A stretch of DNA of 64,000 bases from Streptomyces sp. NBC_00335 (lineage in GTDB: Bacteria > Actinomycetota > Actinomycetes > Streptomycetales > Streptomycetaceae): the NCBI RefSeq assembly GCF_036127095.1, contig NZ_CP108006.1, positions 4,154,001-4,218,000 on the forward strand, given 5' to 3'. Both the position numbers and the translations under genes were made by a program. Position 1 is the stretch's first letter, and every line of letters starts with the position of its first letter. Below the pieces are notes generated by a model. It saw only the letters and a program-made list of their open reading frames with translations. It ran no database searches and had not been told where the DNA came from. Shown here one piece after another: positions 17,337-25,946 of this stretch.

Positions 17337-20182
17337 TCTCCTGGTACCACTCCTGGATCGCGGCGATCCGGATAGCCCGCCGCGACGCCTGGCGCTCCAA
17401 GGGCCGCAGCGCCCTCGTGCTGGCCATGATCGCCCTGCCGATCGTCGGCGTGAGCGCCGTCGACCTCACCATCCGCAGCTCGGAGCTCTCCACCGAGCAG
17501 CGCGTCGGACGGATGCTCGGCGCCGCCGACGCCCTGGTGACCGCCACTCACATGGGCACGGCCCTCTACCAGAGCCCCGACGGCGAGAACTACGCCCCGG
17601 TCGGCGGCTACGACAAGTACGAACCGAGCGCCAGCGGCCGCGACGAGGGCATGGCCGCCCCGCAACTCCCGGCCGGATCGCAGTCCGTCAAGGACAGCAC
17701 CACCTACGCCAAGGTCCGCACCCGCCACGGGATCCTGGACGCCGAGCTCCGCGAGGTGGACCCGGCGAGCCCGCTGGTCAAGGGCCTGTGGACGCTGGAG
17801 CGCGGCCGGCTGCCGAAGGCCGCCGGCGAGATCCTCGCCACCGGCGCCTTCCTGGAGGAGTCCGGGTACTTCCTCGGCTCCAGCGTGACCCCGCGCGAGT
17901 CGACCACCACGTACAAGATCGTCGGCGTCTACGAGCTGCCCTCCGGCCTGAACACCCCGCAGCTCCTGGCCCAGCCCGGCACCCTGCTGGCCCCGCTCGA
18001 CCGGGACCGCAAGGCCGCCGGCGGCACGGGGCTGGAGCCCCAGGACTCGTACCTGGTGAAGGTCGGCGGCGAAGGTTTCACGTGGAACATGGTCAAGGAG
18101 GCCAACGCCAAGCAGCACCTCCTCGTCAAGTCCCGCGTCGTGCTGCTGAACCCGCCGGCCGACTCCGAAGTGCCGCTCTACACGGAGCAGAACAGGGACG
18201 CGTGGCGGTACGAGGCCGGCCTCGGAACCACCGAACTCGCCATCGTCTCCACCGTCGTGGGCCTCGCCATGCTGGAGATCTGCCTGCTGGCCGGACCGGC
18301 CTTCGCGGTCGGCGCCCGGCGTTCGCGCCGCCAGCTCGGCCTGGTCGGCGCCAACGGCGGTGACCGGCGGCACATCCGGGCCATCGTGCTCTCCGGCGGC
18401 CTCGTCATCGGCGCCGCGGCGGCCGTCACCGGCACCGCCCTCGGCATCGCCCTCACCATCGGGCTCCGCCCGGTGCTGGAAGGCGTGATCGGCGAACGGT
18501 TCGGCAGCTTCGACGTCCGCCCGCTGGAACTGCTCGGCATCGGCCTCCTCGCCGTCCTGACCGGTCTCCTGGCCGCCATCGTGCCGGCCGTCAACGCCTC
18601 CCGGCAGACCGTGCTGGCCTCCCTCACGGGCCGCCGCGGCGTGCGCCGGGCCAACCGGGTGCTGCCCGTCATCGGGCTGATCGCCATCGCCGGCGGGGCC
18701 GCCATCGCCCTGTTCGGCTCCGTCGCCAAGATGGGCGAGACCGTCGTCGCGGGCGGCAGCGCCATCGCCGAGCTCGGCGTCGTCGCCCTCACCCCCACCC
18801 TGGTCGGCCTCTTCGGCCGGGCCGGCCGGTGGCTGCCGCTGTCGCCCCGGCTCGCCCTGCGCGACGCCGTCCGCAACCGGGGGCGTACGGCACCGGCCGT
18901 GGCCGCCGTACTGGCCGCCGTCGCCGGCACCGTGGCCGTGGCCACGTACCAGCACAGCCGGGAGATCCAGGCGCGGCACGACTACGTCGCCAGCCTGCCC
19001 TTCGGCACCGGGGTGATCGAGACCAACGAGTACACCGCGTTCCGGGACGTACCCGCGATGCGCGAGACGCTGTCGAAGGAACTCCCGGTGGCCGTACGGG
19101 CCGACGTGGAGCGGCCCGTCGTCGGCAAGCCGGGCTGCTCCCCGTACGGAGAGAGCGCGGAGTGCGGGCGGACCCAGATCGTCATCCCGAAGGTGCAGCG
19201 CTGCCCCCTCTACTCGACCGAGGAGGGACCGAGTGCGTTCCCCCTGGCCGAGCGGAAGAAGCTGGCCGCGGACTGGCGCTGCCAGGAGGACCGCAACGGC
19301 ACCCAGTACTCCCTGGTCGTCGCCGACGAGAAGCTGATGGCCGTCATGGCCGTCGACGACCCGGGCGCGGCGGCCGCGCTCAAGGCGGGCAAGGCCGTCT
19401 CCTTCAAGAAGCAGAACGTGCTCGGGGACAAGGTCACCGTCCGGCTGGTCATGGGCCGGGACGAGCCCGCCCCGGGCTCCGCACCCGATGAGCCGCCGCC
19501 CGGCACGGACAAGGTCTTCGCCGCGTACCAGGTACCCGCATCGGTGAAGGGCTACGGCCTGGAACTGGTGCTGCCGCCCTCGGCCGCGAAGAGCGCCGGG
19601 ATCACCTCCGTCCCCTTCGGCTCGTACTTCACCCTCGACGGGGACGCGAGCTCCGAGCAGCGCCAGCGCCTCGACGGGGCCCTCGACAAGCTGGGCCTGG
19701 ACACCAACGTACGGATCGAGAAGGGCTACGAGGGCGACGACAGCCTGGCCATGCTCGTCCTGACCATCTTCGCGGGCCTGGTCACCATCGGCGCGGCCGG
19801 CATCGCCACCGGCCTGGCCCAGGCGGACGCCGAGGGCGACCTGAAGACCCTGGCGGCGGTCGGCGCACCGCCGCGCGTGCGGCGCACGCTCAGCGGCTTC
19901 CAGTGCGGGGTGGTCGCCCTGATGGGCGTGGTCCTCGGCTCGGCAGCCGGCATCCTGCCGGCGGTCGGGCTCCGGCTCACCGAACGGCGGGCCGCGGCCG
20001 ACATGATCCGGGAGGGCATCGAGAGCGGCTACTCGGCGGCCTCCGAGGCCGTGCCGTACATCCCGATCTCGGTGCCGTGGACCACGCTGGGCGGGCTGCT
20101 GATCGTCGTCCCGCTGGGCGCGGCGCTGCTGGCGGCCCTGGTCACCCGTTCGAGCGGAGCACTGGCCCGCCGAGAGGTCTGA
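17333..20182 (+). CDS. FtsX-type ABC transporter permease (two FtsX domains)
   Basis: 949-residue permease from GTG 17333, overlapping the ATPase stop by 4 bp. It has an N-terminal helix (SALVLAMIALPIVGVSAVDL), a first extracytoplasmic domain (about 45-290), a first FtsX core (about 300-440: LAIVSTVVGLAMLEICLLAG, GLVIGAAAAVTGTALGIALT), a middle membrane block (VLPVIGLIAIAGGAAIALFG), a second extracytoplasmic domain (about 540-790) containing six cysteines (CSPYGESAEC, RCPLYSTEE, WRCQED) and a C-terminal FtsX core (MLVLTIFAGLVTIGAAGIAT). The whole matches two-module BceB/MacB-like exporters. Its substrate is unknown, but PadR control hints at antibiotic or cell-envelope stress. Confidence 0.9.
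18075..18088. other. degenerate parS-like site inside the permease gene
   Basis: GTTTCACGTGGAAC differs from the Streptomyces parS consensus GTTTCACGTGAAAC at one position. It is inside coding sequence and may be chance or a weak ParB site. Confidence 0.4.
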
Positions 20183-20212
20183 CGGGTCCGGCGCCGCTCG
20201 ATCTCTCTCTTG

Positions 20213-20252
20213 GTGCCCCCGCACAGGGTGGATCACGCCCGTGCGGGGGCAC
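20213..20252 (+). terminator. hairpin between the ABC permease and bpa
   Basis: Perfect 12-bp stem GTGCCCCCGCAC (20213-20224) / GTGCGGGGGCAC (20241-20252) with a 16-nt loop. There is no strong T tract, so it could also be a leader hairpin of bpa. Confidence 0.5.
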
Positions 20253-20289
20253 ACCGTGTGAATACGAAGGTGTGCGAGAGAATGACGGC

Positions 20290-20829
20290 ATGGAGATGCC
20301 GAGGAGTGAACGGTCGCAGGACAGCCCCCCGCCCGGCCTGATCGTTGGGCAGGACGGGATGCCGGTCGGCGGCGCCGATGACGAGTCGCGCGAGGTCCCG
20401 GTGACGGAGATGGTCGAACAGCCCGCCAAGGTCATGCGGATCGGCAGCATGATCAAGCAACTCCTGGAAGAGGTACGCGCCGCACCTCTGGACGAGGCCA
20501 GCCGGGTCCGTCTGAAGGACATTCACGCAGCGTCGGTGAAGGAGCTGGAAGACGGTCTGGCTCCCGAGCTGGTCGAGGAACTGGAGCGGCTCTCCCTTCC
20601 CTTCACGGAAGAGGCCATCCCCTCCGAAGCGGAACTGCGCATTGCCCAAGCCCAGTTGGTCGGATGGCTGGAAGGCCTGTTCCACGGCATCCAGACGGCC
20701 CTGTTCGCGCAGCAGATGGCGGCGCGGGCCCAGCTGGAACAGATGCGCCGCGCCCTCCCGCCGGGCTCCTCCCACGAGGACGACGAGGACGGCCCCCACG
20801 GCGCCATCCGCTCGGGCCCGTACCTCTAA
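20290..20829 (+). CDS. bpa: bacterial proteasome activator Bpa (PafE)
   Basis: 179-residue ATP-independent activator of the 20S proteasome, forming a dodecameric ring that opens the proteasome gate. The conserved core is unmistakable: EVRAAPLDEASRVRLKDIHA, KELEDGLAPELVEELERL, AELRIAQAQLVGWLEGLFHG, then IQTALFAQQMAARAQLEQMR. The C-terminus GPYL gives the HbYX-like gate-opening motif. The disordered N-terminal 45 residues are typical. ATG 20290 or the ATG 6 bp later could be used. It is monocistronic here, far from any proteasome genes, as in other actinobacteria. Confidence 0.93.
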   Translation: MEMPRSERSQDSPPPGLIVGQDGMPVGGADDESREVPVTEMVEQPAKVMRIGSMIKQLLEEVRAAPLDEASRVRLKDIHAASVKELEDGLAPELVEELERLSLPFTEEAIPSEAELRIAQAQLVGWLEGLFHGIQTALFAQQMAARAQLEQMRRALPPGSSHEDDEDGPHGAIRSGPYL

Positions 20830-20849
20830 AACCCACCCCGCCCCACCCC

Positions 20850-20876
20850 TCCGGGGCCGCCCAAGGCGGCCCCGGA
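20850..20876 (+). terminator. intrinsic hairpin terminator after bpa
   Basis: Perfect 12-bp stem TCCGGGGCCGCC (20850-20861) / GGCGGCCCCGGA (20865-20876) with CAA loop, 21 bp after the stop codon. Confidence 0.7.
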
Positions 20877-20891
20877 CCCATGTCCACGCTC

Positions 20892-21225
20892 CCAGCCCGC
20901 CCGGCACGCCTTCCAGCCCCGCCAACGCTTGAGACGCGGGGTCCGGGGCGGAGCCCCAGGCGGGTCCGGGCGCAGCCCGATACCCCTTCCCAGCCCGTCC
21001 GGCGTGCCTTCCAGCCCCGCCGGCGTTTGAGGCGCGGGGTCTGGGGCGGAGCCCCAGGGGGTCCGGGCACAGCCCGGTACCCCGATTCCAGCCCGTCCGG
21101 CGTTTGAGGACCGGGTCAGGGCAGAGCCCTGGGAACGGTGGAAGGGCGGGTAGGGGTCTTCGCCCCGCGCAGCGGCAAGGGTCGCTGCGCGGACTGCTGC
21201 CCCGCGCAGCGGCAAGGGTTGCTGC
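20892..21225 (+). repeat. GC-rich intergenic repeat block, locus 1
   Basis: A 507-bp gene-free gap (20830-21336) is filled mainly with repeats. Two units of about 98 bp (starting near 20891 and 20989: CCAGCCCG...GCC, CGCTTGAG/CGTTTGAG, GGGGCGGAGCCCC, GTCCGGGC.CAGCCCG) are followed at 21087 by a shorter unit with CCGTCCGGCGTTTGAGGA and the tail GAACGGTGGAAGGG...CGCAGCGG. Three short CGCAGCGGCAAGGG-like copies follow. The same family recurs near 25755 and 35567. Each unit can fold GGGGCGGAGCCCC or GGGCAGAGCCC hairpins. I see no gene here. Confidence 0.85.
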
Positions 21226-21336
21226 GGCGGCTGCGCCCCGCGCACCGGCACACCCCACGGCCGCCACCCCGGCACCGGGTAAGAACCCGGTAAACGCCGC
21301 AGCCCATCCGGCCCCAACCCCCCGCATACTCGGGGA

Positions 21337-22266
21337 ATGACCTACGACGCCATCGTCCTGGCCGGCGGCGCCGCAAGCCGACTGGACGGAGCCGACAAAC
21401 CCGGCCTCCGAGTCGGCGGCCGCCGCCTCCTCGACCGCGTCCTGGACGCCTGCGCGGACGCCCGCACCACCGTCGTCGTAGCCGCCCGCAGGCAAACGCC
21501 CAGGCCGGTGCAGTGGGCCCGGGAGGACCCCCCGGGCGGCGGCCCCCTCGCCGCACTGGACGCCGGGCTGCGGCACACCACCGCCCCGCTGGTCCTCGTA
21601 CTCTCCGCCGATCTGCCGTTCCTGGACCGGGACACGGTGCACTCCCTGCTGCGAGCCCTCGACGCGCCCGAGCACCGCACCCGCGACGGTGCCCTGCTCC
21701 GGGACCCGGACGGCCGCGATCAGCCCCTGGTCGCCGCGTACCGCGCCGAGCCCCTGCGCAGGGAAATCGCCCTACTGGCCACCGAGCACGGCTCGGTGAA
21801 CAATCTCCCCCTGCGCGCCCTCACCGCAGAACTCGACCTCGCCCCGGTCACCGCGGCAGCCCCACTCGCCTCCTTCGACTGCGACACCTGGGACGATCTC
21901 GCCGCCGCCCGCGCCCGAATCAGAGAGCATGGAACCGTGCTGGAGCAATGGATCACCGCCGTCAAGAACGAGCTGGGCATCGACGTCGCCGTCGACACCA
22001 AGACCCTGCTCGACCTCGCCCGTGACGCCGCGCACGGCGTCGCCCGGCCCGCCGCCCCGCTGACGACCTTCCTCGTCGGCTACGCGGCGGCCCACGCCGA
22101 AGCCACGGGCGCCGACCCCGCGCAGGCCGTGGCCGAGGCCTCCCGCAAGGCCGCCGAACTGGCCCTGCGCTGGGCCGCGGAAGGCGAGGCCGCCGGCCCG
22201 GAAGCGACCGGCCCCGCAGCCACCGGTCCCGAGGCGACCGGCCCGGAAGCGACCGGTTCCGGATGA
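21337..22266 (+). CDS. mobA: MobA-like molybdenum cofactor nucleotidyltransferase fused to a C-terminal helical domain
   Basis: 309 residues. Residues 1-195 are a MobA/NTP-transferase fold with the signature LAGGAASRLDGADKPGL, the metal-binding SADLPFL and the late PLASFDCDTWDDLAAARA. This enzyme attaches GMP (or CMP) to molybdopterin. Residues about 198-280 (TVLEQWITAVKNELGIDV... DLARDAAHGVARPAAPLTTF) form a second helical domain of the DUF6457 kind, seen fused to or beside Moco genes in actinobacteria. The end is a repeat tail of four ATGP-like units. It overlaps moeA by 4 bp (ATGA), so the two proteins are made together. Confidence 0.85.
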   Translation: MTYDAIVLAGGAASRLDGADKPGLRVGGRRLLDRVLDACADARTTVVVAARRQTPRPVQWAREDPPGGGPLAALDAGLRHTTAPLVLVLSADLPFLDRDTVHSLLRALDAPEHRTRDGALLRDPDGRDQPLVAAYRAEPLRREIALLATEHGSVNNLPLRALTAELDLAPVTAAAPLASFDCDTWDDLAAARARIREHGTVLEQWITAVKNELGIDVAVDTKTLLDLARDAAHGVARPAAPLTTFLVGYAAAHAEATGADPAQAVAEASRKAAELALRWAAEGEAAGPEATGPAATGPEATGPEATGSG

Positions 22267-23603
22267 CCGCCGACCCCGACACCGACGCCGACCGCGCCCT
22301 CGACCAGGCCCTCGCGCTGGTCAGCCGCGCCCCCCGCTCCGGCGCCGCAGGCACCGCAGGCGCAGACCCCGCCACCGACACCACCGCCGGCGGCCACCGC
22401 GCCGCGCCCTGGCACCGGGCCCGGGAGACCGCGACCCGCGCCGGTTCGGCCGTCCGCGGCCGCACCCACCGGGTCCCCCTGCCGGCCGCCCTCGGCGAGG
22501 TGCTGGCCGCGCCCCTCGACGCCCTGGGCGACCTGCCGTCCTTCGACACCTCCGCGATGGACGGCTGGGCCGTCGCCGGGCCCGGCCCGTGGACCATCCG
22601 CCCCGGCGAGAGCGCACTGGCCGGGAGCGAGCGCCCCGCGCCCCTCGCGGACGGCGAGGCCGTACGGATCGCCACCGGCGCGCGGATCCCCGCGGACACC
22701 ACCGCCGTGATCCGCAGCGAGCACTCCCGCGAGGCGGGCACCCTGCTGTACGCCGAACGGCCCGTCGCCACCGGCCAGGACATCCGCCCGCGCGGCCAGG
22801 AATGCCGCTCCGGCGACCTGTTGCTGCCCGCCGGGTCCCTGGTGACCCCGGCCGTCCTCGGCCTCGCCGCGGCCGCCGGGTACGACGAGCTCACCACCCG
22901 CCCCCGGCCCCGCGTGGAGATCCTGGTCCTCGGCGACGAGCTGCTCACCGAGGGGCCCCCGCACGACGGCCTCATCCGCGACGCCCTGAGCCCCATGCTC
23001 GGCCCCTGGCTGACCCGGCTCGGCGCCGAGGTCATCGCCGTCCGGCGGCTCGGCGACGACCCGGCGGGCGCCGAAGCACTGCTGGCGGCCGTCACCGGCT
23101 CGGAGGCCGACGTGGTCATCACCACCGGCGGCACCGCCTCCGGCCCCGTCGACCACGTCCACCCGGTGCTCGCCAAGGCCGGCGCCGAACTGCTCGTCGA
23201 CGGGGTGGCCGTACGCCCCGGGCACCCGATGCTGCTGGCCCGCCTCGGCGACGGCCCCGACAGCCGCCACCTGGTGGGCCTGCCCGGCAACCCGCTGGCC
23301 GCCGTATCCGGGCTGCTCACCCTCGCCGAACCGCTGCTGCGCGCCCTCGCCGGACGGCGTCCGCGCCCCCGGTACGTGGTGCCCGTGGAGGGCGACGTAC
23401 CGGGCCACCCGCACGACACCAGGCTCGTACCGGTCCTGCTGACCGAGGACCATGCCGTACCGCTGCGCTACAACGGGCCTGCGATGCTGCGCGGCGTGGC
23501 CGCCGCGGACGCGCTGGCCGTCGTACCCCCGAACGGGGCGCGATCCGGACAGGAGTTGGAGATCCTCGATCTCCCGTGGGCCTCAGGGGGATGTTTCACG
23601 TGA
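22263..23603 (+). CDS. moeA: molybdopterin molybdenumtransferase MoeA
   Basis: 446-residue MoeA, which inserts molybdate into adenylylated molybdopterin. After an N-terminal Ala/Thr-rich extension (about 1-50) come DTSAMDGWAV, the glycine-rich GDELLTEG, the VITTGGTASGPVDHV active-site segment and LPGNPLAA, all canonical. Its stop codon overlaps the GTG start of the potassium-channel gene by 4 bp, and both lie in a parS site. It works downstream of the MobA-like protein or of other Moco enzymes not in this window. Confidence 0.92.
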   Translation: MTADPDTDADRALDQALALVSRAPRSGAAGTAGADPATDTTAGGHRAAPWHRARETATRAGSAVRGRTHRVPLPAALGEVLAAPLDALGDLPSFDTSAMDGWAVAGPGPWTIRPGESALAGSERPAPLADGEAVRIATGARIPADTTAVIRSEHSREAGTLLYAERPVATGQDIRPRGQECRSGDLLLPAGSLVTPAVLGLAAAAGYDELTTRPRPRVEILVLGDELLTEGPPHDGLIRDALSPMLGPWLTRLGAEVIAVRRLGDDPAGAEALLAAVTGSEADVVITTGGTASGPVDHVHPVLAKAGAELLVDGVAVRPGHPMLLARLGDGPDSRHLVGLPGNPLAAVSGLLTLAEPLLRALAGRRPRPRYVVPVEGDVPGHPHDTRLVPVLLTEDHAVPLRYNGPAMLRGVAAADALAVVPPNGARSGQELEILDLPWASGGCFT

Positions 23604-23606
23604 AAC
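23593..23606. other. parS site (ParB-binding), GTTTCACGTGAAAC
   Basis: A perfect 14-bp parS palindrome matching the consensus of the Streptomyces chromosome partition system. It contains the last codons of moeA, its TGA, and the overlapping GTG start of the channel gene, so three signals share 14 bp. Confidence 0.88.
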
Positions 23607-24691
23607 TTCACGGATCCGACGCGATGGCACGCGGCGCCGACGAGAAACTCGTCTCGCGCCGCATCAAACTGCCCAAGCGCATCGTCGAGAAGCCGCTCCG
23701 CCAGGTCTCCCGGCGCCTGCTGATGGCGCTGTTCGTGATGTCCCTGACGGTCCTGATCGTGTGGATCGACCGCGACGGCTATCACGACAACGCCAACAAC
23801 AAGGTCGACTTCCTCGACTGCGTCTACTACGCGACCGTCACCCTGTCGACGACCGGCTACGGCGACATCGTCCCGTACAGCGACAGCGCGCGGCTGGTCA
23901 ACGTCCTGCTGATCACCCCGCTGCGGGTGCTGTTCCTGATCATCCTGGTCGGCACCACCCTGGAAGTCCTCACCGAACGGACCAGGGAAGAGTGGCGGCT
24001 CAGCCGCTGGAGGAAGAACTTGCGTGAGCACACGGTCGTCGTCGGCTTCGGCACGAAGGGCCGTTCCGCCCTCCAGACCCTGCTGGCCACCGGCCTCAGC
24101 AAGGAACAGGTCGTCATCGTCGACCCCAGCGCCAAGGTGATCGACATCGCCAACGCGGAGGGGTTCACGGGCGTCGTCGGCGATGCCACGCGCTCCGAAG
24201 TCCTGCTGCGGGCCGAGATCCAGAAGGCCCGTCAGATCGTCATCGCGACCCAGCGCGACGATACGGCCGTGCTGGTCACCCTGACCGCCCGCCAGCTCAA
24301 CCGCGGCGCGAAGATCGTGGCGGCCGTCCGGGAAGAGGAGAACGCACCGCTGCTGCGCCAGTCCGGCGCGGACGCGGTCATCACGAGCGCGAGCGCGGCG
24401 GGCCGCCTGCTCGGGCTCTCGGTGCTCAGCCCGAGCGCGGGCACGGTGATGGAAGACCTCATCCAGCAGGGCAGCGGGCTCGATCTGATCGAGCGTCCGG
24501 TGAACCGCAAGGAGGTCGGCAAATCGGTCCGGGACACCGACGACCTGGTCGTCAGCGTCCTGCGCGGCCACCGCCTGCTCGCGTACGACGACCCGCACGC
24601 GAGCCCCCTCCAGCTGACGGACCGTGTGATCTCCATCGTCCGGGCGGTCCCGCCGAGTTCGCCTCCGGTGGTCCTGGGCTCGGTGGAGTAA
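23600..24691 (+). CDS. potassium channel with RCK/TrkA domains
   Basis: 363-residue ion channel from GTG 23600, with AGGGGG 9 bp upstream. Two transmembrane helices (about 35-50 and 93-112) flank a pore with selectivity filter STTGYGDIVP. The cytoplasmic RCK/TrkA-N domain follows (VVVGFGTKGRSALQTLL, Rossmann GxGxxG-like, with VVIVDPS and VVGDATRSE), then a TrkA-C half. This is the architecture of prokaryotic ligand-gated K+ channels such as MthK or Kch, controlling potassium flow and membrane potential. It is translationally coupled to moeA with no obvious functional link. Confidence 0.9.
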   Translation: MKLHGSDAMARGADEKLVSRRIKLPKRIVEKPLRQVSRRLLMALFVMSLTVLIVWIDRDGYHDNANNKVDFLDCVYYATVTLSTTGYGDIVPYSDSARLVNVLLITPLRVLFLIILVGTTLEVLTERTREEWRLSRWRKNLREHTVVVGFGTKGRSALQTLLATGLSKEQVVIVDPSAKVIDIANAEGFTGVVGDATRSEVLLRAEIQKARQIVIATQRDDTAVLVTLTARQLNRGAKIVAAVREEENAPLLRQSGADAVITSASAAGRLLGLSVLSPSAGTVMEDLIQQGSGLDLIERPVNRKEVGKSVRDTDDLVVSVLRGHRLLAYDDPHASPLQLTDRVISIVRAVPPSSPPVVLGSVE

Positions 24692-24729
24692 CCCTCCACC
24701 CGGCGGGCCCTACCGGTAGCCTCCGGGCC

Positions 24730-25707
24730 ATGTATGCGATCACCATCGAACAGCCCGGCGGCCCCGAGGCCCTGGTGTGGGCCGAAGCACCCGACCCGGT
24801 GGCCGGCGACGGCGAGGTCATCGTCGAGGTCGCGGCGAGCGCCGTGAACCGCGCGGACGTCCTGCAGCGGCAGGGTTTCTACAACCCTCCGCCCGGCGCC
24901 TCGCCCCATCCCGGCCTGGAATGCTCCGGGCGGATCTCCGCGATCGGGCCCGGGGTGTCCGGCTGGTCGGTCGGCGACGAGGTGTGCGCGCTGCTCGCCG
25001 GCGGCGGGTACGCGCAGCGGGTGGCCGTCCCGGCGGGCCAGCTGCTGCCGGTACCGGCGGGCGTGGACCTGGTGACGGCGGCGGCCCTGCCGGAGGTCGT
25101 CTCCACCGTCTGGTCGAACGTGTTCATGGTGGCCGGCCTGCGCCCGGGCGAAACCCTGCTGGTGCACGGAGGATCGAGCGGCATCGGGACGATGGCGATC
25201 CAGCTCGCGAAGGCCGTGGGCGCGCGGGTCGCGGTCACGGCGGGCGGCAAGGAGAAGCTGGCGCGCTGCGCCGAGCTGGGCGCCGACATCCTGATCGACT
25301 ACCGCGAGCAGGACTTCGTGGAGGAGATCCGGGCAGCCACGGGCGGCGCCGGGGCGGACGTGATCCTGGACATCATGGGCGCGAAGTACCTGACCCGGAA
25401 CGTGGACGCCCTCGCGGTGAACGGCCGCCTCGCGATCATCGGGCTCCAGGGCGGAGTCAAGGCGGAGCTCAACCTGGCCGCCCTGCTGGCGAAGCGTGCG
25501 GCGATCACCGCCACCACGCTCCGCGCGCGCCCCCTGGACGAAAAGGCGGCGATCGTCGCGGCCGTACGGGAACACGTATGGCCCCTGGTCGCGACGGGCC
25601 GCATCCACCCGGTGGTGCACGGCACCTTCCCCATGCGGGAGGCAGCCGAGGCCCACCGCGTCCTGGAGTCGAGCACGCACGTAGGCAAACTCCTGCTGAC
25701 CACGTGA
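24730..25707 (+). CDS. NADPH:quinone oxidoreductase (zinc-free MDR family)
   Basis: 325-residue medium-chain dehydrogenase/reductase of the quinone-oxidoreductase/TP53I3 group. It starts MYAITIEQPGGPEALVW, has ASAVNRADVLQRQGFYNPPP and the nucleotide-binding loop LVHGGSSGIGTMAIQLAK, and lacks the zinc-ligand cysteines of alcohol dehydrogenases. It reduces quinones or enones with NADPH. Located 38 bp after the channel gene, likely in the same transcript. Convergent with bkdH. Confidence 0.9.
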   Translation: MYAITIEQPGGPEALVWAEAPDPVAGDGEVIVEVAASAVNRADVLQRQGFYNPPPGASPHPGLECSGRISAIGPGVSGWSVGDEVCALLAGGGYAQRVAVPAGQLLPVPAGVDLVTAAALPEVVSTVWSNVFMVAGLRPGETLLVHGGSSGIGTMAIQLAKAVGARVAVTAGGKEKLARCAELGADILIDYREQDFVEEIRAATGGAGADVILDIMGAKYLTRNVDALAVNGRLAIIGLQGGVKAELNLAALLAKRAAITATTLRARPLDEKAAIVAAVREHVWPLVATGRIHPVVHGTFPMREAAEAHRVLESSTHVGKLLLTT

Positions 25708-25756
25708 GCCGACCGGGTCAGCGGGCGCCGCTGCGCGGGACGGGGTCCCCTACCCG

Positions 25757-25925
25757 CCCTTCGCCCGTTCCCCGGGGCTGCGAAAATCCAGCCCCTCCGG
25801 CGTTTGAGGAGCGGGGGTCCGGGGGCCGGCCCCCGGAAACGGCGCCGCACGCGGCAAAGGGTCCGGGCAGAGCCCGGGGAACGGTGGAAGGGTGGGTAGG
25901 GGACTCCGCCCGCGCAGCGGCGCCC
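25757..25925 (+). repeat. GC-rich intergenic repeat block, locus 2
   Basis: In the 239-bp gap between the convergent quinone reductase and bkdH. Units include CCCTCCGGCGTTTGAGGA, GGGGGCCGGCCCCC, GGGTCCGGGCAGAGCCC and the tail GAACGGTGGAAGGG...CGCGCAGCGG, which is nearly identical to the tail of locus 1. The strong GC hairpins here may serve as a two-way terminator. Confidence 0.8.
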
Positions 25926-25946
25926 CCGACACCCACCCCCGCGGAG

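Noticed and set aside
20892..21225. Possible CRISPR-like array
   Set aside because: Units are of unequal length and contiguous, without unique spacers, and no cas genes are present.
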